Origin: an uncultured Eubacteriales bacterium
Lineage (GTDB): Bacteria > Bacillota > Clostridia > Oscillospirales > Oscillospiraceae
Assembly: GCA_900544295.1 (NCBI GenBank)
Contig: UQUO01000038.1
Location: forward strand, 1 to 17,897
DNA length: 17,897 nt
Reading direction: 5' to 3'
Below are positions 7,016 through 13,434 of this stretch, one piece after another (the stretch's first letter is position 1; every line of letters begins with the position of its first letter). The position numbers were made by a program, and so were the translations under genes. A model generated the notes under the pieces. That model was not told where the DNA came from. It was given only the letters and a program-made list of their open reading frames with translations, and searched no databases.

Positions 7016-8293
7016 TCAGTCGCGCTTCCAGGGGAAGTCCTGCCAGAGTCCGCCGTTTAAGCGGTGAAGCTCCTCCGTGGCGAGCATCCAGAGCTCGGCG
7101 GACTCCCGCTCGGGATAGAACTCGCAAAACTCCCCGTCCACGAAGGTGTAGAAACGCGAGACATCCGTGCACATGCCGTAGGTCGGCAGCTGGCGGCTGG
7201 GGATGTCGAAGCGGAAGGGCGCGCCGTCCCTCGTCCCATCGAAGTGCAGCCCCTCGCGGTCGAGCCTCAGCTCGCCCTCGCCCGTTATCTCGGAGGTGGC
7301 CTGGTCCTTCAGGAAGCCCTCCTCCGGCAGGGTGCCGAGCTTGACGCGCTCGCGCAGCTCAAAGCCTGGCTGCGCAACGCGCGCCTTCACATGCTCGCGC
7401 TGCATGTCAAACCAGACGCGCGGCGTCTCCGGGATGACGCTGCCCTCCTCGGGCAGCAGGTCGTAGTATTCGTTCAGGCTCGCGGCGTTGCCGCAGTTTT
7501 TGCAGTATATCCTGTCGCCCTCGCTGGCCATGCAGAGCTCTCCGCCGCACTTGGGGCACCAGAAGAGCAGCTGGTGGAGGTTTTTCGCCATGCGGCCCTT
7601 GCCGTCAAACTTCACGCGGGCCTTCTTGTTCCACTCGTAGTCGTCGTGGTATAGCTTCTCGTCCAGGGCGGCCTGTATCTCCTCAGCGGACATCTGCGCC
7701 AGCTGTTCCGGCGTGAAGAGCACGCCCACCGTCACATCCACGCGGCCGGGCCTGTCCTCCAGGTCGAACTTCGGCGCGGTGAGGTAGCCGCCGGCGATCT
7801 TCGTGTAGAGCACCGGTACCTTCAGGCTCTTGAGCAGGTGGCCGCTACCCAGGGCGCAGGGCTGGTTCGCGCCCGAGATGGAGCTCATGCCCTCGGGCAG
7901 GATGATGATGCGCCCGCCGCCGCGGATGATGCGTATCATTTGCCGGATGGAATAGGGCTGCTGGACGAAGTTCTTCTTCGGCACGGTCTGCATGGCGCGC
8001 AGGACGCCCGCAAGGTGGCTGCGGAAGAACTCGTTGTAGCCCACGACAAAGTTGAAGGTGTCCGGCCAGAAGGCCGGGGCCGTGAAGACATAGTCCACGC
8101 GCGAGGCGTGGTTCGAGACGACTATGTAGGGCTTGCCCCGATAGGGCCTTATGTCGTCGGCATAGGTGAAGCTCACCCCGTACTTCTTCTTGAACAGCAC
8201 CGTGGCCAGGCCCACCATAAAGCGGAAGGCCGCCTTGTTCACCGGTCCGAGCCTGCGCTGTTCGAGCTTTTGCTGCTCTGTAAGCTTCTCCAT
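7016..8293 (-). CDS. PlsC-like acyltransferase with zinc ribbon and extra C-terminal domain
   Basis: A 425-residue protein whose N-terminal half belongs to the 1-acylglycerol-3-phosphate acyltransferase (PlsC) superfamily, which moves acyl chains onto lysophospholipids at the inner membrane face. The catalytic HX4D motif is in SNHASRVDY (His62, Asp67), and ILPEGMS (about 131-137) is the usual acceptor-phosphate motif, normally FPEGTRS. A zinc ribbon follows, with CPKC at 246-249 and CKNC at 264-267, and then about 150 residues I do not recognise that look beta-rich. Typical PlsC is about 240 residues, so this is an elongated form. I chose ATG 8293 because an AAGGA sequence lies about 10 bases upstream. 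A GTG at 8302 would add three residues but sits almost on top of that ribosome site. It is monocistronic, with its own promoter at the phage boundary and the shared terminator downstream. The exact acceptor is unknown. Confidence 0.82.
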   Translation of the reverse strand: MEKLTEQQKLEQRRLGPVNKAAFRFMVGLATVLFKKKYGVSFTYADDIRPYRGKPYIVVSNHASRVDYVFTAPAFWPDTFNFVVGYNEFFRSHLAGVLRAMQTVPKKNFVQQPYSIRQMIRIIRGGGRIIILPEGMSSISGANQPCALGSGHLLKSLKVPVLYTKIAGGYLTAPKFDLEDRPGRVDVTVGVLFTPEQLAQMSAEEIQAALDEKLYHDDYEWNKKARVKFDGKGRMAKNLHQLLFWCPKCGGELCMASEGDRIYCKNCGNAASLNEYYDLLPEEGSVIPETPRVWFDMQREHVKARVAQPGFELRERVKLGTLPEEGFLKDQATSEITGEGELRLDREGLHFDGTRDGAPFRFDIPSRQLPTYGMCTDVSRFYTFVDGEFCEFYPERESAELWMLATEELHRLNGGLWQDFPWKRD

Positions 8294-8315
8294 GCCGTTC
8301 ACTTCCTTTCACATG

Positions 8316-8350
8316 AAAAGTCGGGGGGCGGGCGCGCCGCCTCCCGACTT
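8316..8350 (-). terminator. Strong hairpin after the last phage gene, possible terminator
   Basis: AAGTCGGG (8318-8325) pairs with CCCGACTT (8343-8350). The pairing continues inward to 8331/8337, for 14 base pairs with one G-T wobble and a five-base loop. On the minus strand the stem ends in TTTT followed by C, so the U-run is short and partly inside the stem. It lies just downstream of the last phage gene and would end phage-operon transcripts, perhaps inefficiently. Confidence 0.6.
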
Positions 8351-8351
8351 T

Positions 8352-8380
8352 ATTATAGTAAATCTTCCTCGAAACTTCAA
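8352..8380 (-). promoter_or_regulatory. SigA-type promoter of the acyltransferase gene
   Basis: On the minus strand TTGAAG (8380-8375) and TATAAT (8357-8352) are separated by exactly 17 bases. The -10 box is a perfect consensus and the -35 matches four of six positions. The expected start point near 8345 lies inside the hairpin, leaving a leader of about 50 bases before the ATG at 8293. The -35 box overlaps the stop codon of the last phage gene (8377-8379). Confidence 0.8.
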
Positions 8381-8640
8381 GTGCCGCCTTGTCTCTGCTC
8401 CAGGACGCTCAGGCGGACCTCGTGGCGCTCCACGGCGTCCTCCACCTCGTCTATGCGCCCGTGGAGCCGGGCGTGGCTGCGGCTGTTGTCGCCCGTCAGG
8501 GTCTCAAGGTTCCGGGCGAGGCCCTCCACCGTCGCGCTCAGCTTGGTTATGACGGTGTTCAACTTCAGGATGGGCGTGACAAGGCTTATCGCCACGCCCG
8601 CGAGCGCCGCGATGACGCTCAGCGCCGCCCAATCGGTCAC
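8377..8640 (-). CDS. Small phage membrane protein with coiled coil, XhlA-like
   Basis: An 87-residue protein. One hydrophobic segment at about residues 5-27 is followed by a heptad-rich helix (about 28-83, rich in L, V, E, R and D) that should form a coiled coil. Size and position at the end of a holin/endolysin cassette resemble XhlA-type lysis helpers, which bind the membrane and aid lysis. In classical XhlA the membrane segment is, as I recall, C-terminal, whereas here it is N-terminal, so the match is only in general character. The GTG start at 8640 follows AAGGTGGTGAG, and the gene begins 4 bases after the adaptor stop. It is the last gene of the phage operon. A Rz/spanin role is unlikely in a Gram-positive host. 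Confidence 0.6.
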   Translation of the reverse strand: MTDWAALSVIAALAGVAISLVTPILKLNTVITKLSATVEGLARNLETLTGDNSRSHARLHGRIDEVEDAVERHEVRLSVLEQRQGGT

Positions 8641-8644
8641 GGTC

Positions 8645-9052
8645 TCACCACCTTGAGAAGCTGCCGCCGCCCACGCCGCCGTAGAGCAGCTCTATGTCCT
8701 CGACGCTCGCAGGCAGGCGGGCTATGAACATGGCCCGCAGCTCCTCATAGCGCTGCTGGTAAAAGCTCGCGGCCGAGGGGTTCTCGTCCACCAGCAGGTT
8801 CGCCGCCAGGCCGTAGGGCATGGCGCCCAGGGCGTAATTCGTCTCCACGGACACCGGCTCGTCCAGGCTCTCGACGGGCAGCCAGCCGTCAGAGTCGCCG
8901 CGCAGCACCTTCAGCTCCGTCAGCATGACGTTCAGGATGGCCGGGGCGCGCTGCTCGTACTCGCGCGTGTCACTGTGCGCGGCCTCGCCCGAGGGCGAGA
9001 GCTCGTCCATGATGCTCATTGCCGCGGAAAATATATCTCTTGCCGTTGTCAC
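8645..9052 (-). CDS. Phage head-tail adaptor-like protein (gp4/gp6 type)
   Basis: A 135-residue, mostly helical protein. It has the look of podovirus/siphovirus head-completion adaptors: an N-terminal ARDIFSAAMSIMDE helix, then a region ending in NYALGAMPYGLAANLLVDEN (residues 73-92), a FYQQRYEELRAMF helix (97-109), and the tail YGGVGGGSFSRW at the extreme C terminus. I recall the last motif, in forms such as YGGIEYGxFxRW, from adaptor-like proteins of clostridial prophages. Such proteins sit in a ring between portal and tail. The GTG start at 9052 is preceded by AAAGGAGGTAA at 8 bases. It is odd that the gene lies between the holin and the coiled-coil protein rather than near portal and capsid. 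The family call is from memory and moderate. Confidence 0.6.
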   Translation of the reverse strand: MTTARDIFSAAMSIMDELSPSGEAAHSDTREYEQRAPAILNVMLTELKVLRGDSDGWLPVESLDEPVSVETNYALGAMPYGLAANLLVDENPSAASFYQQRYEELRAMFIARLPASVEDIELLYGGVGGGSFSRW

Positions 9053-9106
9053 GGCGCTTACCTCCTTTGCCGGGCTGCCCCCCTTTAAGGGGGCGGCCGC
9101 TGTTTC

Positions 9107-9364
9107 TCAGTTTTTCTTGGGCTCGTCATAGCTCAGGGCGAGCTTGCTGTCGGAAACGCCCGCCGTGGTCGGGTCCGTGACGACGCCCAGGATGGTCAGC
9201 ACGGCGAAAAGCGTGTTCACAACGGTGAGCAGCTTTTCGCCCACCGCGGAGAGGTCCAGGCTCAGGCCGAACACGGCGCCGAGAGCCTGCGCGAGCAGGA
9301 GCAGCGCCGGAATGAGCGAGAGCCAGAAGGTCTTGTTCTTTATGCGCACTTTCCAGTTTATCAT
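9107..9364 (-). CDS. Phage holin, phi LC3 family
   Basis: An 85-residue protein with two membrane segments (about 13-33 and 45-62), a positively charged start (MINWKVRIKNK) and a short charged end. After the second segment comes DPTTAGVSDSKLALSY (64-79), the conserved tail of the phi LC3-type (Phage_holin_1) holins. It would form lesions in the cytoplasmic membrane that let the neighbouring muramidase reach the wall. The ATG at 9364 follows GGAGG by 10 bases; that GGAGG lies in the last codons of the lysozyme gene, and the two genes are 3 bases apart. A small hairpin (about 9077-9100) lies between this gene and the adaptor gene. Confidence 0.9.
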   Translation of the reverse strand: MINWKVRIKNKTFWLSLIPALLLLAQALGAVFGLSLDLSAVGEKLLTVVNTLFAVLTILGVVTDPTTAGVSDSKLALSYDEPKKN

Positions 9365-9367
9365 CTG

Positions 9368-10180
9368 TCATTTTCCTCCGTTCATCCTGTAGAGCATGGT
9401 CCATACCTGCTGCCTTGTCGCCGGGCTGTCGGGGTTTTCGCCGTCCGTGATGCCCTTTTCCATGGCCCAGGCGCGGGCACGGTCGTTTTCGTCCGGCTGC
9501 GCCGGGGGCTGCACCCCGGAACCTCCTCCGCCCAGGTTGTTCAGGCCCTTTTCGCGCAGCACGACGGGATAGTCCACATAGCTCACGTTTCTGTCCACGC
9601 GGCCAGTGATTCCGTCCACCGAGCCGGAGCTCGTATACTGCCATATGCCGCCCGCCTGGGCGGGTTTGGAGGCCAGGTCCGGTTTCGTCGGCCACTGGGC
9701 CAGCCAGATGTCGAATTCCTTCGGGATCTCCGCATCGTAATAGCGGCTGAGGTAATCCGGGTTCGTGTAGACCATGGGGCTGTATTTCCCGGCTGCTATC
9801 TCGCCGCAGAAGGCCCGGGCGAAGGCGCTGACCAGCGTCCTCGTGACGGTGACGCCCTTTTTCAGGGCGTAGTCCGCGCTGTCGCCCTCGAAGTCGAAGG
9901 CTATGGGGTACTCCAGCCTGTAGGGCTCAACGGTTTTCAGCACGCACCGGGCCTCGCGCTTGGCCATGTCCGCGGTGTATGCGTAGGAGAACCAGTAGAC
10001 CCCGCAGGGGATGCCGAGCCTGTTGCATTCCGTGATGTTCCGCTTGAACTGGGGGTCCACGCTGTTCTGGCCGAAGCCGGCGCGGAGCATCGCAAATTCG
10101 ATGCCTGCGGCCTTGGCCTTCTCCCAGTCGATGTTCCCCTGCCATTGGGAGACGTCCACTCCCATCCTGTATCCGCTCAC
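9368..10180 (-). CDS. GH25 muramidase endolysin with SLH-like C-terminal segment
   Basis: A 270-residue phage lysozyme that cuts the N-acetylmuramic acid bond of peptidoglycan. The GH25 barrel spans about 1-205, with GVDVSQWQGNIDW at the start (Asp9) and the catalytic IAFDFEGD (Asp96, Glu98). Further marks are MVYTNPDYL (136-144) and IWLAQWPTKP (158-167). A Gly/Pro linker (216-229) leads to a C-terminal segment of about 40 residues, RAWAMEKGITDGENPDSP then ATRQQVWTMLYRM. This resembles half of an S-layer-homology repeat and is common in clostridial endolysins as a probable wall-binding tail. No signal peptide is seen, consistent with holin-dependent release. The GTG start at 10180 follows AAGGAGGTAAAGC. 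It lies between the fibre gene and the holin gene, at the head of the lysis cassette. Confidence 0.93.
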   Translation of the reverse strand: MSGYRMGVDVSQWQGNIDWEKAKAAGIEFAMLRAGFGQNSVDPQFKRNITECNRLGIPCGVYWFSYAYTADMAKREARCVLKTVEPYRLEYPIAFDFEGDSADYALKKGVTVTRTLVSAFARAFCGEIAAGKYSPMVYTNPDYLSRYYDAEIPKEFDIWLAQWPTKPDLASKPAQAGGIWQYTSSGSVDGITGRVDRNVSYVDYPVVLREKGLNNLGGGGSGVQPPAQPDENDRARAWAMEKGITDGENPDSPATRQQVWTMLYRMNGGK

Positions 10181-10222
10181 GCTTTACCTCCTTGTCACGC
10201 CGGGGCCGAAGCCGGCCCGCGG

Positions 10223-11545
10223 CTAATAAAGCAGAAGCCAGCCCTTGCTCAGCGCCAGCTGTTCATCCTCCTGCGTCAGTTCGAGCGTTCCTGGTATGGC
10301 GTCCAGCTGCAGGATTCGCTGGCCGGGGCTGGTCCCGGACACCGTCGGCAGACTGTTGATGAGCGCGATGAGGTCCGGGTAAAAAATCGGGCTGTCTCCC
10401 AGGTAGATGTCGTCGCCAGACCAGTCCGTGGGCTGGGACTCCCCGCTGAACTCCAGGTGCTGGAGGGAGCGGCACATGACAAAGGCGCCGTTGAAGCCGC
10501 CCTCGACGGGGTAGCCCGTCACGCATATGGGCCTTATCCCGCGCAGGGCGTGGCAGCCGTAAAAGCCGCACTCCAGCGTGGTGCAGGACCAGGTGTCCAG
10601 CCAGTTGAGGTACCTGAGAGAGTAACAGTTGTAGAATGCGTACGCCATATCGCCCACGCCGGAGGTATTGAGCTCCGGCACGGCGTAGAGGGAGTGGCAC
10701 TCCCTGAAGATGCCGTGCATGTTGGTGAGCTTAGAGGTGTCCAGCGCGGGCAGGGCTATGAGCGAGCTGCACCAGAAGAAGGCCTCAGTCATGTTCGTCA
10801 CCTTGGAGGTGTCCAGGGCGAGTATGGCCTGAAGGCTCCGGCAGCGGCAGAACATGCCTGTCATGTCCGTCATCGCGTTCGGGCCGTACCAGGCGAAATA
10901 GCGCAGGGAGGTGAGGGCCGCCTCCTCCCAGCGGGAGTGTCCGCAGCCCATGCGGGTGGCGGAGGGCAGGCGGCAGGCTATCTCCACGATGTTCCAGGTG
11001 GCGAAGCCCGAGCTCTCATCGGGGCCTGAGGTCTCCCAGGAGAGGATGTCGCCCCCGCGCACGCGGAACATGACCTGGCCCATGCCGTCCGAGGTCCGGC
11101 TGTAGCAGTCCCCGGCGGTGAATTCGCCCTTGTATACGCCCCCCGACGCCACTGAGGCAGCTGCGCCGTCCGGCACGAAAGCCCCGTTCGTGACCGTGCC
11201 TTTCTCTACCGTATAGCTGCCTGTGCAGCTCACACTGAAGTATATGCGCCCCGTCGGCTGATAGAGCTCCTGGCCCTCGATACGGTCAAGGACATGGAGG
11301 AGGATATACATCTCGTTGTCCTGCGGCACCGGCATTGTCAGCCAGTCGGAAGGCCGCTGGCTGGCGTAGACCTCCGCCGGGTCCGGCGGCATCGAGCTGC
11401 CGGACCCGCCTATCTCGCCTATCCTCTCCGCATACTCCCGGAAGGGGGCGCTCTCCGAAAGCTCCACGCCGCGGGCGCTTATGGCCTCGCGGATGGCGGC
11501 CTTCGTACCCTCAAGATATGCAAGTTTGTCCGCTGTTGTTCCCAT
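10223..11545 (-). CDS. Phage tail fibre with BspA/DUF285-type leucine-rich repeats
   Basis: A 440-residue probable receptor-binding protein. Residues 1-46 (KLAYLEGTKAAIREAISARG, then FREYAERIGEI) are a short helical module that I recognise from the front of many Firmicutes phage fibre proteins. A beta-rich middle (about 75-200) follows. Residues 230-365 then hold about six repeats of roughly 24 residues of the form F..C.SL..LP.LDTSKVTNM, the BspA-like/DUF285 repeat found on bacterial surface proteins. Each repeat carries one Cys at the same place (233/235, 259, 283, 307, 331, 358). The end (389-440, FYPDLIALINSLPTVSG onward) is typical of such proteins. The ATG at 11545 overlaps the stop of the collagen-like gene by one base (TGATG), with GGGAGG upstream, so the two are translated together. 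The host receptor is not known. Confidence 0.8.
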   Translation of the reverse strand: MGTTADKLAYLEGTKAAIREAISARGVELSESAPFREYAERIGEIGGSGSSMPPDPAEVYASQRPSDWLTMPVPQDNEMYILLHVLDRIEGQELYQPTGRIYFSVSCTGSYTVEKGTVTNGAFVPDGAAASVASGGVYKGEFTAGDCYSRTSDGMGQVMFRVRGGDILSWETSGPDESSGFATWNIVEIACRLPSATRMGCGHSRWEEAALTSLRYFAWYGPNAMTDMTGMFCRCRSLQAILALDTSKVTNMTEAFFWCSSLIALPALDTSKLTNMHGIFRECHSLYAVPELNTSGVGDMAYAFYNCYSLRYLNWLDTWSCTTLECGFYGCHALRGIRPICVTGYPVEGGFNGAFVMCRSLQHLEFSGESQPTDWSGDDIYLGDSPIFYPDLIALINSLPTVSGTSPGQRILQLDAIPGTLELTQEDEQLALSKGWLLLY

Positions 11546-13107
11546 CAGACGACCTCCCCGTTGATGGCGTCAAGCACGCCGTTTATGTCCCCGAGCGAGG
11601 CGAGGGCGGCGCAGAGCTCCGCCTCCGTGCCGCTGTAACCGGCCTCGACTGCCGCCTGGTAGGCGCTCTTGCCGTCGGCCCCGGCTGGGCCTTGCGGCCC
11701 GGTCTCGCCCTGTGCGCCGGTGTCGCCCTTTGCGCCCTGCGGGCCTGTCTCGCCCGTCTCGCCCTTGGGGCCCTGCGCTCCGTCCGCGCCTGCGGGGCCG
11801 GGCTCGCCTTGGGGGCCGCGGATGTTCTGGCCGCCCACGGCTGGCATCCCGGCCTTGCTGGCCGTCCAGCTCAGGTTGCCGGAGCTGTCCACAGCAGGCG
11901 TGTAGTAGCCTCCGTCCTCGCCGTCTGTTCCGGCGGGGCCTTGTGCGCCGTCTGCGCCTGCGGGGCCCTGGGCCCCCTGCGCGCCCTGCTCGCCCTGGGG
12001 ACCGGGTTCGCCCTGCGGCCCCTGCGCGCCCGTGTCGCCCTTTGCGCCCTGTGGACCGCGGATGTTCACGGTCTGCGGGTTCTCAAGCCCGCCGTCGTTT
12101 GTCCAGGAGAGGTTTCCGCTTGAATCCACGGAGGGCGTGAAGGTGGCGCCGTCGGCCCCGGCTGGGCCTTGCGCGCCGGTGTCGCCCTTGGGTCCGGTTT
12201 CACCGGTGTCGCCCTTGTCGCCCTTTTCACCTGCCGGGCCCTGGATCGGCCCGTTGTCCACCCAGGAGGAACCGCCCCAGATGTAGATGTCGTAGGGCTC
12301 GGAGGCGCCTACGCCGTAAGCGTCGCCCAGGGCGGGCGCGGGTACGGCGCCTTGCAGCTCTGACAGGGAGGCGTAGTAGCCCATGACCTTGAAGCCGTTG
12401 CCGGTGTCGCCCTTCGGCCCCTGAGGGCCGGTATCGCCCGTCTCGCCCTTTTCGCCCTGCGGACCCTGAGCGCCGGTGTCGCCCTTTGCGCCCTGCGGGC
12501 CCTGCGGCCCCTGGGGGCCCATTATGTTCACGGTATCCGGGTTTGCAAGCCCGCCGTCGTTCGTCCAGCTGAGGTTGCCGGAAGTATCCACGCTCGGCGT
12601 GAAGGTGCAGCCCTGCGGCCCGCGCTCGCCGGCAACTCCCTGCGGTCCAGTCTCGCCCTGTGGACCCTGTGGGCCGGGTTCGCCCTGCGGGCCGGTCGCG
12701 CCAGTGTCGCCCTTCGGGCCCTGGGCGCCGGTTTCGCCCTTTTCCCCGCGTTCCCCCTGCGGGCCGCGGATGTCCACGGGCTCAGGGTTCGGCATCGCGG
12801 CGTCGTTCGTCCAACTGAGCAGCCCGGTCTCCATGTCAACGCTGGGGGTGAAGGTCGCGCCCCGCGGGCCGAGGTCGCCCTGGTCGCCCTTTTCACCCGT
12901 GTCGCCCTTGTCGCCCTTGGGCAGCACGAAGTCGAGTACGGCGTGGGTGCCGCTGCCCACGTTCGTTACGGCTGCCTCTTCGCCCCTCGTGACCGTGCCG
13001 ATCTCGACCGTCGCGCTCTCGCCCGGAGGCCCCTGCACCAGCTTTGCCGCGCCGACGTCGCCCTCCAGAGTTCCGGGAGAGCGCAGTTCGACTTCGATGA
13101 CCTTCAC
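11545..13107 (-). CDS. Collagen-like phage fibre protein
   Basis: A 520-residue structural fibre built of Gly-X-Y tracts separated by small folded modules. Tracts lie at about 64-83, 115-167, 197-238, 290-321, 350-399 and 430-480, rich in GPQG, GDTG and GPAG. Four related inserts of about 30 residues (TFTPSVD..GNLSWTND type) occur at 85-115, 168-197, 322-351 and 401-431. One different insert (240-289, GYYASLSELQ to IYIWGGSSWVDNG) is a module I know from clostridial prophage fibres. The last 40 residues (KSAYQAAVEAGYSGTEAEL) are a usual fibre end. I start it at the GTG at 13107 because GGAGGTGG lies just upstream and GTGA overlaps the stop of the previous gene. The longer open frame to 13329 runs through that gene. 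The tracts should form a rigid collagen-like triple helix in a trimeric side fibre. Confidence 0.88.
   Translation of the reverse strand: MKVIEVELRSPGTLEGDVGAAKLVQGPPGESATVEIGTVTRGEEAAVTNVGSGTHAVLDFVLPKGDKGDTGEKGDQGDLGPRGATFTPSVDMETGLLSWTNDAAMPNPEPVDIRGPQGERGEKGETGAQGPKGDTGATGPQGEPGPQGPQGETGPQGVAGERGPQGCTFTPSVDTSGNLSWTNDGGLANPDTVNIMGPQGPQGPQGAKGDTGAQGPQGEKGETGDTGPQGPKGDTGNGFKVMGYYASLSELQGAVPAPALGDAYGVGASEPYDIYIWGGSSWVDNGPIQGPAGEKGDKGDTGETGPKGDTGAQGPAGADGATFTPSVDSSGNLSWTNDGGLENPQTVNIRGPQGAKGDTGAQGPQGEPGPQGEQGAQGAQGPAGADGAQGPAGTDGEDGGYYTPAVDSSGNLSWTASKAGMPAVGGQNIRGPQGEPGPAGADGAQGPKGETGETGPQGAKGDTGAQGETGPQGPAGADGKSAYQAAVEAGYSGTEAELCAALASLGDINGVLDAINGEVV
11668..12918 (-). repeat. Nine-base periodic collagen-coding repeat region
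   Basis: DNA coding for the Gly-X-Y tracts repeats with a nine-base period (variants such as GGCCCGCAGGGC and GGCGACACC) and includes several near-identical longer blocks around the TFTPSVD modules. Such repetition favours slippage and recombination, so tract length may vary between relatives or be misassembled from short reads. Confidence 0.75.
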
Positions 13108-13430
13108 AATACCACCTCCGATGCAGCGTCGTACACCGCCAGCGTCTCGGGCCTCAGCACGCCGATGACGTCCCCGCCTGTGAACTTCACGCGGATGTCC
13201 AGCGAGACGGAGCCGTTCGCCGGGAAGGAGAAGGTGTCCGACTGAGTCAGGGGCAGGTAGAAGGTGTTGTCCCCCGCCTCGTAGCTCACGTCGCCGGGGT
13301 AGAGCTTGCGCAGGCCGTCCCCGAGGCAAAACTCGGCAGCCTCCACGTCCTCGACGCCTATGAGCTCGCCGTTGAGCCTTATCTGTATCGGCAGGGCGTA
13401 GGCGTCGCCCTGTTTTATCTTTGTAGCCAT
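13104..13430 (-). CDS. BppU-like baseplate/fibre N-terminal domain protein
   Basis: A 108-residue protein with alternating hydrophobic residues that suggest an all-beta, Ig-like fold. The pattern KIKQGDAYALPIQIRLNG at the start, a middle FYLPLTQSDTFSF, and the ending LRPETLAVYDA resemble the small N-terminal domain of BppU-type upper baseplate proteins (as in lactococcal phages) in overall design. It probably joins fibres to the tail, since the fibre genes follow at once. The ATG at 13430 follows GAGGTGAACGC and lies 4 bases after the nozzle stop; its own stop overlaps the collagen gene start. No catalytic motif is seen. The role is inferred from fold pattern and neighbours. Confidence 0.6.
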   Translation of the reverse strand: MATKIKQGDAYALPIQIRLNGELIGVEDVEAAEFCLGDGLRKLYPGDVSYEAGDNTFYLPLTQSDTFSFPANGSVSLDIRVKFTGGDVIGVLRPETLAVYDAASEVVL

Positions 13431-13434
13431 GCGT

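Noticed and set aside
11668..12918. CRISPR-like array because of regular repeats
   Set aside because: The period is nine bases and in frame with Gly-X-Y coding. There are no constant 25-40 base repeats with unique spacers.
10223..13107. Diversity-generating retroelement target in the fibre genes
   Set aside because: No reverse transcriptase, template repeat or C-type-lectin ending is seen. The repeats are LRR and collagen type.
13108..13329. Extension of the collagen-like gene 74 codons upstream
   Set aside because: The open frame runs through the upstream BppU-like gene. The GTG at 13107 has a GGAGGTGG site and a typical GTGA overlap, so the extension is a frame shadow.
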